A program made the translations under genes and the position numbers. The notes beneath the pieces are model-generated. The model saw only the letters and a program-made list of their open reading frames with translations. It had not been told where the DNA came from and searched no databases. From assembly GCA_958298945.1 (NCBI GenBank), contig OY282606.1, positions 52,155,920 to 52,219,919 of the forward strand: a DNA stretch of 64,000 nucleotides, given 5' to 3'. The DNA comes from Atherix ibis. Its lineage: Eukaryota; Arthropoda; Insecta; Diptera; Athericidae. Shown piece by piece: positions 10,035-22,065 of this stretch. The stretch's first letter is position 1. The number at the start of each line of letters is the position of its first letter.

Positions 10035-10790
10035 CATCCGGACCAAACATCAAGAAAACCAAATTAATGCATATCGGCGCCACCTGTGAGTGGCCCTTGA
10101 TGCTACACGGTACCCCAGTTGAAGATGCCGAAAAGTTCTGTTACCTTGGCAGCATGCTCAGCAAGGATGGTGGAACTGAAACAGACATCCAAACGCGCAT
10201 CAACAAGGCGCGACAAGCGTACACCTCACTTGTGAACGTGTGGCGTTCCAACCACCTCTCCATAGCACTCAAACTTCGAATATTCAGTTTAAACGTCAAG
10301 CCAGTCCTGCTGTACGGCTGCGAAACATGGAAAGTAACAGACAGCACGACTCGTAAGCTTCAAATATTTGTGAACAAATGCTTGAGGCGTATAAACAAGA
10401 TCTTCTGGCCGAACTGGATAACGAACGATGAGCTGCTTCTTCTCACGAAGCAAATACCCCTGCTAGCTGAAATCAAAACGCAGGAAATGGAGTTGGATTG
10501 GCAACACCTTGCGAAAAACCACTTACGGACATAGCAAGGATGGCACTAGATTGGAACCCACAGGGCAATCGCAGCAGAGGACGTCCAAGGACCACTTGGA
10601 GAAGATCAGTCGAGCGCGAACACCAACAAATTGGCAAAGTCATGGGCGGAAGTTTGTCTCTAGTGCCGCTATATGCTCCATATATGTGTTATGCGACTGT
10701 GTCTCATGTATATGTGTATAAATGCATATATGTGTTATGTAAAAAAAATTGTACAATAACGTAGAAATGAAAAACCTGTCAAATAAAATA
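10035..10790 (+). mobile_element. LINE fragment: RT C-terminal domain and 3' tail
   Basis: An open stretch, 10067-10534, encodes KFCYLGSMLSKDGGTETDI, RINKARQAYTSLVNVW, KLRIFSLNVKPVLLYGCETW, KLQIFVNKCLRRI and FWPNWITNDELL. After a stop, in the next frame, come LDWNPQGNRSRGRPRTTWRR and VEREHQQIGK. These blocks (thumb region, YGCETW, WNPQG-RGRP-TWRR) are the C-terminus of an APE-type non-LTR retrotransposon ORF2. The catalytic YADD part is missing. The clade is uncertain; the tail style differs from J1-J3 and from the RTE relic at 1-1.9 kb. The end is taken near the AATAAAATATAAAAAACAA stretch. It directly follows the SINE fragment. Confidence 0.8.
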
Positions 10791-12826
10791 TAAAAAACAA
10801 CCTTAAATAAAACTTATTTGACTTTATTCTGAATAACTACAGGAGTGGAGAATAATAAAACTCCCATTTTATCCTGAATATCGATGAAATTATTTATCAT
10901 AATATAATAAAGCCATAAAAAAAACTTGACATTATCAAGCAGGACTTTTTTACTTATTTTGGGACCATAAGAAAAAAACACTTTTCGAAGACATAAATTT
11001 TTGAATTTCCGATTTGAAAATGAATTTCCGTTTTCCCTTTTTCATAGTTTTTATTATGATCATAATTAATAAATTTTCAAAAATTATGTTGTAGGTTATA
11101 ATGACACTCTCCGCCATTTTATTAGAATTTTTTATTTTGGATTATTTAAAAAAAAAATGGTTTTATCTTATTTAGACGTAAGAGGAATCACACTGTTCTG
11201 CGTCAAAAAACTGTCAATGGTCTGAAAAAAAAATATTACCACGTTTGACTGTTTATAAACTTTTTTTTCGTATTTATTTGTTTTTAGGACTTATTAAATA
11301 ATATAAGGAAAATAAAAAATAACTTAAAAAAAAATTCCCATTAAACACGCCCAAAGCAACAATTATTTTCCCAATCAGTCCATCATCGTAACGTTCAGTC
11401 ATAAATTATATCCGAACAAGACAATTGACGTCGTTTTATGAATTAACATTTCCCGCCAGATAGACTATCTCCCAATAAGACAATACAAAAATGGCGTATA
11501 AAAATTCTTTTCATAAAATTCAAATGTGTAATATTCACACCTTAGGACCGGACAAAGTTTATTTATTATTCCAGTCGGATCATAAATCAATTGTTGTCTC
11601 GAATAAAAATCAATAATCAAACAAAATCCTAGACACGTACACACATACGACTATGGAATCGAATCGAATGGAATGGAATAAAATAATGGCGGTCACAAAA
11701 ACCAAAAAAAAATCCAATGGCCAACGCCACGCAATAATAATCGTCCATTGTTTGATTGATGAACATTGAATTCGATATCATCCGATGAATATTTAAATAT
11801 TAAATGAAATTTCGGCAGAAAAATGAAAAAACACAAACCAACAACTTCAAAAATAAATAACAACATCTAAAAAATTGCCCATTAACGCCATCGACGCGCA
11901 ATATCACCAAAAAAATGTCTACAACCAAAATTCCAAATGGAAATCTTACAAAACAGTGGAAAAAAAATAAAAGTCGATTAATTTATTAGAAAATGCAAAT
12001 CGATTTAATAATATATGCGCCAAAAAATGGGAACATATTCAAAAACAGTTTCTTCGGTAATCGCATCCAAAAAATTTGAATATTTACGGTGATAAAATGG
12101 CGGAGATCGGTACGAGGGCTCGATAATCGAAAATAGCAAAAAAATCGAAAAAGACAAACAATGCAGAAGAAAAAGGAAAAAAAGGAGATTAAATGTAAAT
12201 TATGGAGTAAAGACTACACCTTCCTTACCAAGAAAATCCAGTTTTCAAGGAAAACCAGCAGCAAAAATTAGAAGACTTCGTGGCCAATCCATCGATTACT
12301 GTGCTTTCGCTAATGGCCGAATACCATTAAAAATGATTGATTTATTAATAATAGTTAAGATTATTTACCAGCTTTTAAGATTTTGGAATTTCGTTTCGAC
12401 TAATTATAGCGCAATACTCTTGGACTATCATCACTGATGATCAAATATGCAAAATTATACAATTATTGGTCTAGACTATTGGTAATAGTTTAGGTCGAAA
12501 TCGTTTTAATTATGTAAATTTTTTGAAAGTTTTCAATTTTTTTATGAATTTTTCAAATTATTTCTCAAAATTTCAGTTCAGGTAGGTTTTTAGCCATCGT
12601 TTGTTATGAATTTTGATTTTCTGTTGAGCAGCGCCATCTGTGAGAATTTTCACTTTTTTTTAAAGAAACTGTATCGAGGGGCAGCTCTTATAAGATAGGC
12701 GGTCACCGCTTTGCTGTTAAATCTGTTTTATGGCTAATCATAGAATAAAGAAAACAAAGAACGGAACCAACAATTACTGACCCGGTCGAAAAACTGCGCA
12801 TTTTCTTATGAAATATGCGCCCTCTA
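10791..12826. other. long AT-rich spacer
   Basis: It contains poly-A/T tracts and many short purine-rich stretches. The part at about 11340-12330 is more complex but shows no open frame of note and no element recognised. Confidence 0.5.
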
Positions 12827-14049
12827 CCAGGTGTATAAGCTTTAATCTGCTGTTTGGTGCGAGATGGCGTCAGTGAGCGTATTAAGCTATCAATAGGAGT
12901 TTGACATCTGTCAACATTAATCAGTGTACATTGTTAGCATTTTCCCTTTGGTAATCATGTCTAGTTTTGTGTCAGAAAAAGAGCATATGCGGGAAGCTCT
13001 ACTTTTCTGCTTCAATTCGAAGAAATCGGCTGCCGATTCGGATCGAATGCTTATGGAGGCCTATGGTGACAGTGCTTTATCGGAAACAACGTGCCGAGAT
13101 TAATTTCGCCGGTTCAAAGACGGCAATTTTAACTTGTGGGACAAGAAGCGTAAAAATCGGGCTAAGAAGATTGAGGACCATCAATTGCAGGCTCTTTTGG
13201 ACGAAGACGATAACCAATCGCAAAAAATGCTCACGGAGCAATTGGATGTTACTCAATCAGCCATTTCCATGCGTCTGCGTGCCATGGGGAAGATTAAACA
13301 GATCGGAAAATGGGTGCCGCATGAATTGAACGATAGGCAGATGGAGCGACGCCAAAGCACATGCGAAATCTTGCTCGCCAGACAAAAAAGAAAGTCGTTT
13401 CTACATCGGATTGTGATAGGCGATGAAAAGTGGATATATTTCGAGAGTCCTAAATGCAAGAAATCGTGGATTGATCCCAGTCAACCATAAACTTCTTCCC
13501 CAAGACCAAATCGCATCGGCCGGAAGATGATGCTATGCGTTTGGTCGGATCAGCAGGGTATCGTCTACTATGAGATGTTGAAACCTGGTGAAACTGTCAA
13601 TGCCCACCGCAACCACCAACAACTGATCAAATTGCACCGTGCTCTGCTTGAAAAAAGGACGGATTATCAACAAAGACATGACAAGCTGATTTTCCTCCAC
13701 GACAACGCGCCATCGCACACGTCAAAAATGATCCGAAACTACTTGAAGACACTCAACTGGGAGGTGCTACCCTACCCCGCGTATGCACCACCTGTTTTCG
13801 TCGATGGGCCACGCGCTCGCTGAGCAGTACTTTGATTCTTCCAAAGACGTCGGAAAATGGCTTGATGAGTGGTTTGCCTCGAAAGAGAAGGAATTCTTAT
13901 GGCGTGGTATCCACAAATTGTTCGAGAGATGGGAAAAATGTGTAGCTAGCGAAAGCAAGTACTTTGAATAAATTCGTTTTTGCTTTCTATGAAAAAAAAA
14001 CATATATTTTTTTGACTAAAAAACATCGTTTTTAAGCTTATACACCTGG
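12827..14049 (+). mobile_element. Mos1-like mariner A2, complete ends
   Basis: The left TIR starts CCAGGTGTATAAGCTTTAAT at 12827. The right TIR ends TTTTTAAGCTTATACACCTGG at 14049. TA precedes (12825-12826) and follows (14050-14051), the hallmark of mariner insertion. The length of 1223 bp is slightly short of a full copy because of internal deletions. Confidence 0.95.
12957..13971 (+). pseudogene. mariner A2 transposase pseudogene, third Asp deleted
   Basis: It opens with ATG at 12957 (MSSFVSEKEHMREALLFCF), giving the Mos1-type N-terminus and first HTH. The Trp in the CRDWF block is a stop. The second HTH is intact (LLDEDDNQSQKMLTEQLDVT, then QSAISMRLRAMGKIKQIGKW), followed by VPHELNDRQMERR, RKSFLHRIVIGDEKWIYF (first Asp) and KSWIDPSQP, then a stop. 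Next are MLCVWSDQQGIVYYEMLKPG and LIFLHDNAPSHTSKM (second Asp). A 23-bp deletion flanked by CACCA repeats then removes the DLAPSDY segment with the third Asp and shifts the frame. The distal frame resumes HHLFSSMGHALAEQYFDS and ends VASESKYFE at 13971. Confidence 0.93.
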
Positions 14050-14089
14050 TACTACAGCTCCCATCCAAAAAACCACGTGCGCGGAACAG

Positions 14090-15235
14090 GCTTTTTAGTA
14101 AGCCAAAAAATGAAGCCTGTTATTATTTAATTTGAAGAGTTAGGTGAGCGGCTATGTACTCTATATATGCGGGACAAATATAATAAGATCAGCATCGTAA
14201 TATTCAGAAGAGTCTGCCGATCCGAAAAAGACACCTTTTTCTAAAAAGTACAATATAATAATCTCTCGACGCCTGTCCCAGGTATTACGCGAAATTCATA
14301 TTTAGCGGCTTTAATAGAAAGATATGGAGGAAGCACATACACGTAGTGGGACCACTTCTATCCTAATTGATCATGTATTGAATGACCACTACCTTGTTGG
14401 TGCAGTGATCCGAACCTGAATACCATCTTTGCCAATAGAGGTGAACGAAGGGTTTGACTGACTATGAGTGCCCTGGTAGACAAACGAAGTTGGAACGTGA
14501 GCTGGATGCAGCAATTAGAAACGCAAACAAAATGTATGCCCTGGAGATAAATCAGATATCGAAATGTCCTGCAAAGATCTAGACGGCACTATCATTGGTG
14601 CGGCCGAAAAAGTACTAGGCCATGTCCGCCGATAGAATCTGAACGGCTGGTATTGCAAATGGGCAACAGAACAAAATAATGCTGTATATCGAGCCATGCA
14701 AAACGCGCAGGACAGCAGAAGAGAGGTTGCACGGATAAAATAAAAAAGTCTGGGAAAATAGAGGATATACTTCACTAAACGGTTCATTAATTAATGACCC
14801 AATTATGAGACAGGAATTAAATGCCCGACAAATGGCACTTTGGCAGTATCGATATCATACTCAAAAAATAAGATATCACGGAGTGTAGCCATTAAAAAGT
14901 ATTACGTTGTTAAGTACCATCTATAAGATATTATTCGCTATCTTCTAGACAGGGTAGCTCTATTGGCCCAAATAATTATTTGGTTCATGCCATAAAAGCT
15001 TATATGTAAATGAGAGGATTCAGCATCCCTCAAGACTGTCTATATTCGGGATCCCTCAAAAATTGATATAACTAACTGGTTCTTAACATCCATAATGATT
15101 TCCAGCCCAATTGTGGATACAATTAAGCTGCCGTAGGCTGAATATGGAATCTGTATGGATAAGGAAGATCCTGTCTGGAAAGTATACAGGGACTAGATCT
15201 ATGGTCCTAGAAGAGCGACAACATTAGTCTAGATA
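14090..15235 (+). mobile_element. degraded LINE relic with RT motifs
   Basis: Fragmentary translation on the plus strand gives NAVYRAMQNAQDSRREVARI near 14680 (linker region), ITLLSTIYKILFAI joined by a frameshift to LLDRVALLAQIII near 14900-14970, and FGIPQKLI near 15045-15070. The RxISLLxTxYKIL and FGIPxKLIxL patterns are reverse-transcriptase domain blocks of RTE-like LINEs. Stops are dense, no YADD is visible and both ends are approximate. Identification rests on these short blocks only. Confidence 0.5.
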
Positions 15236-15640
15236 CTATTTTAAAAACATGCTGAAAGTATCAAACCGGAAGATAGTAAAGCCGGGACGTTTGGAGTTCT
15301 TTGATTCAGCAGATCTAGACCGGACTCTAGACTACCGTGCCGTACCATTGATGATGGGAAAACGTTCTCAATCATAAAATTCCCAATTAATTTATAAAAA
15401 ATATATCGCTTCAATGCTTTACAATTATGATTGCGGAAGGGGTACTGTAGTATTGCTATAGTACTCTTGGGTGGGTGGGGTAAGCCCACGTACTCTGCTT
15501 CTAGTAAATGCAAGTTATTTAGTTCCACCTTAGAGAATAAATTGGTATTATACAATCAAGGAATTCCAAGAGAGTATATTTGCCCTACCTCTGATGTGTG
15601 GTGTTGGCCTCTTAGTACAAGTGTCATACTAACTAGGGTC
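15236..15640. other. spacer before the minisatellite
   Basis: A 104-codon open frame on the minus strand (15241-15555) has no recognisable motif and may be a leftover of the adjacent LINE. The last bases (CTAGGGTC) already resemble the minisatellite unit. Confidence 0.4.
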
Positions 15641-16319
15641 CCCTAGGGCAATTTTTCCACAACAAGGGTACATTTTCTCTACTTTAAGCTATTGGATTCG
15701 CGCCCCCTAGGGCAATTTTTCCACAACAAGGGTACATTTTCTCTACTTTAAGCTATTGGATTCGCATCCCCTAGGGTAATTCTTCCACCGCAAAGGCATC
15801 CTTTCTCTACTTTAAGCTATCGGATTCGCATCCCCTAGAGAAATTCTTCCACCACAAGGGCACCCTTTCTCTACTTTATCGCGTCTCCAAGGGCAATTTT
15901 TCCACTGCAAGGGCACCCATTCTCTACTTAAAGCTATTAGATTCGCGTCTCCTAGGGCAATTTTTCCACCGCAAGGGCACCCTTTCTCTACTTTAAGCTA
16001 TTGGATTTGCGTCCCTTAGAGAAATTCTTCCACCGAAGGGCACCCTTTCTCTACCTTAAGCTATCGGATTCGCGTGCCCTAGGGCAATTTTTCCACCACA
16101 AGGGCATCCTTTCTCTACTTTAAGCTATTGGTTTCGCGCCCCCTAGGGTAATTCTTCCACCGCAAGGGCACCCTTTCTCTACTTTAAGCTTTCGGATTCG
16201 CATCCCCGAGAGAAATTCTTCCACCGCAAGGGCACCCTTTCTCTACTTTAAGCTATCGGATTCGCGTCTCCTAGGGCAATTCTTCCACCGAAGGGCATCC
16301 TTTCTCTACTTTAAGCTAG
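15641..16319. repeat. minisatellite, about 11 units of about 64 bp, higher-order pattern
   Basis: Each unit reads roughly CCCTAGGGCAATTTTTCCAC, then (C)GCAAGGGCACCC, TTTCTCTACTTTAAGCTA and TCGGATTCGCGTC. Units begin near 15641, 15705, 15769 and 15833 and continue to 16319; one unit (near 15833) has lost about 10 bp. The variable site after CCCTAG reads GGGCAA, GGGTAA or GAGAAA. Along the array the order is C, C, T, A, C, C, A, C, T, A, C (C for GGGCAA, T for GGGTAA, A for GAGAAA). The triplet C-T-A therefore recurs, a higher-order period of about 190 bp. Confidence 0.93.
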
Positions 16320-17500
16320 AGTAAACCATCCTTTCTATTGGATTAAAAACCAGCCTAATTACAGACTATCTAAACAAAAAAATTTGAGCAAAAAAATCGC
16401 TTTTGAAAGAAAAATCATAAAGAGTACATGGACCACGAAAAATTATCCAGCCTTTAGATTAACAGAAAAAGTAACAGAAGAAAAAAATAATCTGAAAAGC
16501 CTTGAACCAGATTGGAAGTTTCACTTTACGATGTGGGCTTTGGCTCTAAAAAGTACTAGAGAACGCATAAAGCCTGTTATCTAAATAACAGGAAACACTG
16601 CTACTTTTTTTTTGAGAGTACAAAGCTCCTCCCAAAAGGGGATACTTTATTTTGTCTTTTCCGGTCACTTATATTATATTCTATTTTATAATAAATTATT
16701 TTATTCAAAAATTGAATGTGAGACCTAAAAAAATATTTTTTAAGGTAGTATTTCGGAAAAAAAAACCTTTTTCTTTTAAAAGAGTCTATTATGCCTAACT
16801 GAACTTATTCTTTCCTCGGAAAAAAAGTGAAATAAAAAATAATTGATCAATTTTGAATAGTAAAAATAAAATAAAACTAAACGAAAGTGGATATGAAAGG
16901 AAAGATTTGATGAAAAAAAAGGGGAACTGAACAGAAAAATCCAAACAAAAAAAACCCCGCGTTTAGATTAGTTTTTATTATCCAATCAAAAACACAAACT
17001 GACACGAGATGATGACTCGCGTCATGAGTGAAACTATTACATGAAAAGTCAAATCCGAATGAGAGCAATGACATTGCCAAAAATGCGAGAATTTCCTTTA
17101 AACCAATTCAAAAGCAGTCGTTCCGATGCTGTTGTTGTTCCTTTTCTTCTGTCTAACGCAAACACACAGTCTCTTATGCGGTTTCCTCAGTGTCGAATCG
17201 CTGCCAGCAACGTTCTCTCGTTTGTTCCTTTTGTCTCTTCCTTCTTACTTTTTGATCATTTATTTTGCAATTCTCTCATTTTAGCTCTTTTTTTATTTCA
17301 AGAATATTTTTACTCTTACGTGTATTTCTCCTAAACTATTTTCAATTCTCTTTTGCCTCTTGTTAATTACTGCCGTTTTATCACTATCTCTTTTAATATC
17401 TTCTTTGTTTTTGTTTTTATTGTTTCTTTTTACCATTCTTATGTACCCAATAAAAGGCTCATTTTATTTTCAATTAATTTTTTATTGTTGTTATTTTCAG
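16320..17500. other. AT-rich spacer
   Basis: A 66-codon open frame at 16384-16584 has no recognised motif. The stretch 17041-17334 is open by chance and hydrophobic. No element was recognised. Confidence 0.45.
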
Positions 17501-17566
17501 TCAAATTCAAAAGCAATAATGACGTCAGCAAAGGTGACGATTACAATATGGATGACACTACCGAGG
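17501..17566 (+). other. speculative short exon
   Basis: A pyrimidine-rich tract ending TTGTTGTTATTTTCAG (AG at 17499-17500) precedes 66 bases whose composition differs from the flanks. One frame reads SNNDVSKGDDYNMDDTTEG, acidic and polar. They are followed by a weak donor (GAGG then GTAGTA at 17567). No homology is recognised and no neighbouring exons are found, so this is only a splice-signal-based guess. Confidence 0.18.
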
Positions 17567-20500
17567 GTAGTAAATTCTGCGGTTTTCTTTATGGGGGTTA
17601 ATTTTAGAACTTATAACGAAATATTTACTTTGTGTTGGTAGATAATATTTCCTTCGTTACTCACTAGTTTTATTTTTTTTTGTGTAGAGTTTTTATTTAT
17701 AGAAAAATAGGCCAACTAAAATAAAACGAATCAAAATGAAAATATTTTTGTGCATTTGTTAGGAATAAATTATTTTTTTGTTTGTTTATTTACTTTTAAT
17801 TAATTAAATTTCTTTTTTTCATTTCTTCACGTTTTCTTCTAAAATTATTTTATCATATTTTATATATTGTTTTTTTTTGTGTTCTTGTTTTCAAAATTTT
17901 TCACTTCTAAACGTTTTGGGAATATTTGTGAAAAATTAGTGAAAAAAAACAAACTCCTTTGTGGATGGAAAAAGAAAAATAATTATTTTTATTTGAAGGA
18001 TTTTTTTTTTATTTAATCATAAAAATATTATGTAGAGAATTAAAAATTTTCTAAAAATATTTTTTCTTTCTAATTCAACCCGTTTACATATAAAAAAATT
18101 CTTTTCAGTCTCCCAAATTTTCCTCATATTTTTTTTAATTATATTTTTTAAATTAATTCGCTTTGAAATTTTTTAATGGTCAATTTTTTTTCTGAAATTT
18201 ACGATCCAATCAGTTTTATTCAAAATTATTATATAATGTGAGGTGGGATTAAAAATAGAAATTATTTTTCAGATTGAAAAGTAGAAATTTCTTAGTCTTT
18301 ATTAATTTTTTTAATTTATTATAAAATATTTTTATTCTTTTTTTTTGTAGTTGTTGAGAGTAATAAGTTATTAATTAATTTTTTTTTAGAATTTAAAAGA
18401 AGAAGAGAATATTTTTTTAAGAAAAGAGAAGAAAAATAAAACCTTTTAAATGAAAGTTTTATGGTTAATCGAAAAAATTTAATTTTAGCTTATTGCCAGC
18501 AAATAATTCGAACATTAAAAATAGAAATGGTGTCTCTAAATAGAAATTTAGACAACATTAGAAAATATGGCACCAAAATTTTCCTCTATTTGAGTTTACT
18601 TGAATCATTAAGGGTTTGGGCCTCAATTCATTGTATACTTTTAGGAGATATAAGGGATGTAAGCCTAGAAAAGAGTGACTGATTTTCTAAAAAAAAAATA
18701 CATTTTTAATCATTCCCTAATATTTATTTGAGAAAAATTTGGGGTCTGAATTTTTGTGCATTTTTAATATTTTTACGGATTGCAATTTTCAAAATTTCAA
18801 AAAAATATACTTTCCGGTAATTAATTCAAAAAATAATTTCTTATCAAAAATGAGTGAAAGAAACAATTTTCAATTAGTAACACAAAACCAAATATTGAAA
18901 AAATTGTACTAAAAAAAATTTCAAAACTAATCGTAAATAATTAAAGTTTAAAAAAAAAAAATTTCAAATGATCAAAAAGTGATTGGAGAAAATAAAAACT
19001 AATTAAAATTTTAAACGTCGTTTAGACTCTATTTAACGACGAAATGTCTTCTTTTTTTATTATTGTCAACAGTCCAAGAATTATATTGAAAAGAAAAATA
19101 TGTAATCGCAAAAGAACAGAGACCCGATAAGAATGTTCGGTTCAGGGTCCCTTGTGGACTTATTAAAAATAATTTCGAAGCATAAAAGGGCTATAAATTT
19201 TTTGACTGATGACATTATTGACCTCAAATTGTTATTTTTCTTTAACTTTATCAAAAAAATTTTGGTATTTTTCATTCTTTTAAAATAGGGTCCAAAAGTG
19301 ATCAGAACAAAATGTTGTGGTCCAGATTTTTAAATTTTTTTTTCCTCTTCTATTTTTATTGATTATCGTCTTAAACTCGAGCGATTTATAGTCACTCTTC
19401 TCAATTTGTGTGCCCTTGGGTTAGTGTGTACTTTTTTGATTTGGTTTGGCAAAATTGACTGAGTCTAGAATCATGAAACTAGGATTATGTATTTTTCTTT
19501 ATTTCTTAATGAATAAGGAATGCATTCTGAAGGTCCCAATAGCATTTTTTTCAAGTTTCTTAAAATTTTTTCCTACTTAAATTTCAAATATGGATTTTTT
19601 TTAATGGAAACGTCCTTTTTTTTGGATTTTTAACATAAGACCGGCCATATTTCTTTAATGAAAATTTTCGCCTTTAGATAATTTTTAGGTTTTTTTTTTT
19701 AATTTTTTTATTTTCATTTGCCCTCAAAATAATAATTGCAAAAAATTGGAAATTATATTTTTTTTTTATTTTATTATTTTGTAAGGAAATTTCTAAAGGA
19801 ACTTTTAACATGAAAATTTTATATAAAATTTTCTTCGTAATTCAATCATTTAAGTTAGTAAGAAATTACATGAAATTCTTTTGGTTCTGCAAATTTTTTG
19901 TTATAATTTTAATTACTTTTTTTTTAATTAATTACATTTAAAAAAATTCTCTAAGGAAAATTAGAAGCAATTTAAAACAGTAAGAAATTTTTTTTAATTG
20001 ATTTTTAAGAGAGAAAAATTTGTTAGTGAATTTTTGCACATAAATTTTTTTTAACTTTTTTGATAAGCAAAATATTTTCTGCAAAAAAAGAAGAAAATTT
20101 TTGTATATTTCCTATAAATTCATTTTTTAAAAGTATTATTTTTATACTTTTTTTCTTAATTTCAATCAGTAACTTTCAATACCAAAAAAAAAATTACTGA
20201 TTTGGTTTAAGATTAAAATGATTTAATTTTTTTAAAAAACTAAAAAATAGAAAACTATTGTAGTATTTTAAAAAAATACTATTTTCTAAAGTAAAACAAT
20301 CTGAAGAGGGTTTTCTAATCGTTTTAAATGCAATTGAGATATTCTTTTTTTAAATAAAACTTATTTTGTACTAATTTTTTATAGCCGACGGTACTAAAAA
20401 GAGCACACTCAAAATTTGTTGAGCTTTGGTGCATTGTAGGCCCCTTTTTGAAATATTATAAAAATATTTAATTTTTAATATATTCAAATTTCTTTGGGAG

Positions 20501-21119
20501 TAATATTTTGTTGTTGTTTTTTTTTTCAAATGTCTAAAATGTTTTTAAGCGCAACCATTATTTGAGGAGCTTTTTCAGTACGACCGACGGTAAACTTTTC
20601 TCCACAAAAATTTGTTTGAAACAATAAAAGCAAAATTTCCAAATAGGCAAAAAAAAACCAAATTCAAACGAAAAAATAGTCACTTTAATTATAATAAAAA
20701 TTCAAATTCAAAAAATAATCACCAAAATAGCGCACTCATCAAAACTGTTTTTCTTTTTTTTTGGTTTTTGCAACTAAAATAATTCACAATAAAAAGAAGC
20801 AAAGCTTTTCAAATAACAGAAAAAATAATATAGAAAATAATGACAATTTTGATCCTAATTTCCTTAGTTTTTGGTAAAAATTTGTTCAGTAAAAAAGCCA
20901 TTCAACTTAATAAAATCAAAAAAAAAAAAAAAAACATAAATAATCGACGACAAATTCAAATTTAAGCTTTAATCAAATGGCATATTTTCAACTCTAATCG
21001 AACTAGAAAAAAATTAAACTAGCAAAAATAATAACCAAATAAAAAAAACTGCTGCAACCAAACTGAAACTAAAAAAAAAAAACAAAAACGAAATAAAGCA
21101 AATCAAATCATTTTAGAAT
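17567..21119. other. very AT-rich spacer
   Basis: Long poly-T and poly-A tracts dominate. A 73-codon frame at 18461-18682 has no recognisable motif. No repeats with clear ends are seen. Confidence 0.5.
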
Positions 21120-22065
21120 AGAATAAATATGAAAATTTTTGAGTTGAAAATATCCGCCGTATGATTAGAGCGAGCCGAATGACGATTTTTCAAGCTGAAA
21201 AATCGTACGAAATGTTATTTGCGTGATTTAACGGAGAACCACACTACAGAACGGAAAAGGCACAACGCCTGGTGAGTATTGGAGTCCATTTCCGTTGATA
21301 ATGCGTTACTGATAAAGTGTTCCGCATGCGAAACGAGTCAGCTCGGTAGCGGTGTCGACGTCTTCCGTGTTACTCAGTCATTTCAAAATGGCCTCCATTG
21401 TTGGTGCGGCCTCGACCGCAACAGAGCTATGGCAGTTGAATACTTAGCCGAACTTCAGTGCCAAGCACCAATACTACATAAGACTGTCATTGGTTTCTTA
21501 GCTCGCACACTAACAAAACAGTGGCGGTCGCACACCACGCAAAACGAGAACTGCCTTTGGATGTGTTTCTGCAAAGAATTCAAAGCGGTTTGATTGTGTT
21601 GCGACCGTAGCGGCAATGGTAGTGGTGCCTCAGTACGAATGTGTGGGACGCATGCACGCTTGTGTTTCCTCTACGGTAGCCACGCCTACTTTTAAACATT
21701 GCCGTAATACGACTGATTGCTCTCAGCTTAGCGTGCACAACTTGGGATACTCTCTCTCTGGCTGAGCGATACCGCAGCTACTATAGTGACATCTTGCAGA
21801 ATCAGAGGAAAACTGCAAACTCATTTCAAGTTGGAATCTATCTGCGGCGCGTTGTTGTTGGTTCTGCCGCAATGGCCTTTCGCTGAGTCGTTGTTGTGGC
21901 CGCATTTGCGTTCGCGTAGAGTTTCCGATGATGCGATGCTGTCAGATGAATTTGTCCACTTTGAGAATTGTTGTTGTTGCTACTTTTCTTCGCGTTATGT
22001 TATTGCTACGTTTTTATTGTTGTTTGCTGCCGTGTTTTTTGTTTTTTGTAGCTCTACGAGCATAA
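21120..22065. promoter_or_regulatory. GC-balanced block, candidate promoter/5' UTR region with splice donor
   Basis: The block stands out from its AT-rich surroundings. On the plus strand CGCCTG then GTGAGTATT at 21266-21280 is a strong match to a 5' splice site (GT at 21272-21273), which would end a short upstream exon. The block also holds a perfect palindrome (21183-21205), a GAGA-type CTCTCTCTCTGG run near 21751, TTG/CAA triplet runs and several TCAGT initiator-like sites on both strands. Two open frames (21279-21593 and 21786-22181, plus) have no recognisable domain; the second ends in poly-T-encoded Phe. Gene identity and direction are undecided. Confidence 0.35.
21183..21205. repeat. 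perfect 10-bp inverted repeat, 3-nt loop
   Basis: CGATTTTTCA, then AGC, then TGAAAAATCG. It lies about 66 bp upstream of the candidate splice donor at 21272. It could be a dimer-binding site or an RNA hairpin in a leader; neither can be shown here. Confidence 0.85.

Noticed and set aside
15641..16319. CRISPR-like array
   Set aside because: The 64-bp units are contiguous with no unique spacers, and the sequence is clearly eukaryotic; it is a minisatellite.
17353..17641. hydrophobic small protein (82 or 93 codons)
   Set aside because: Two overlapping frames arise from T-rich DNA; only the short central segment was kept, as an exon candidate.
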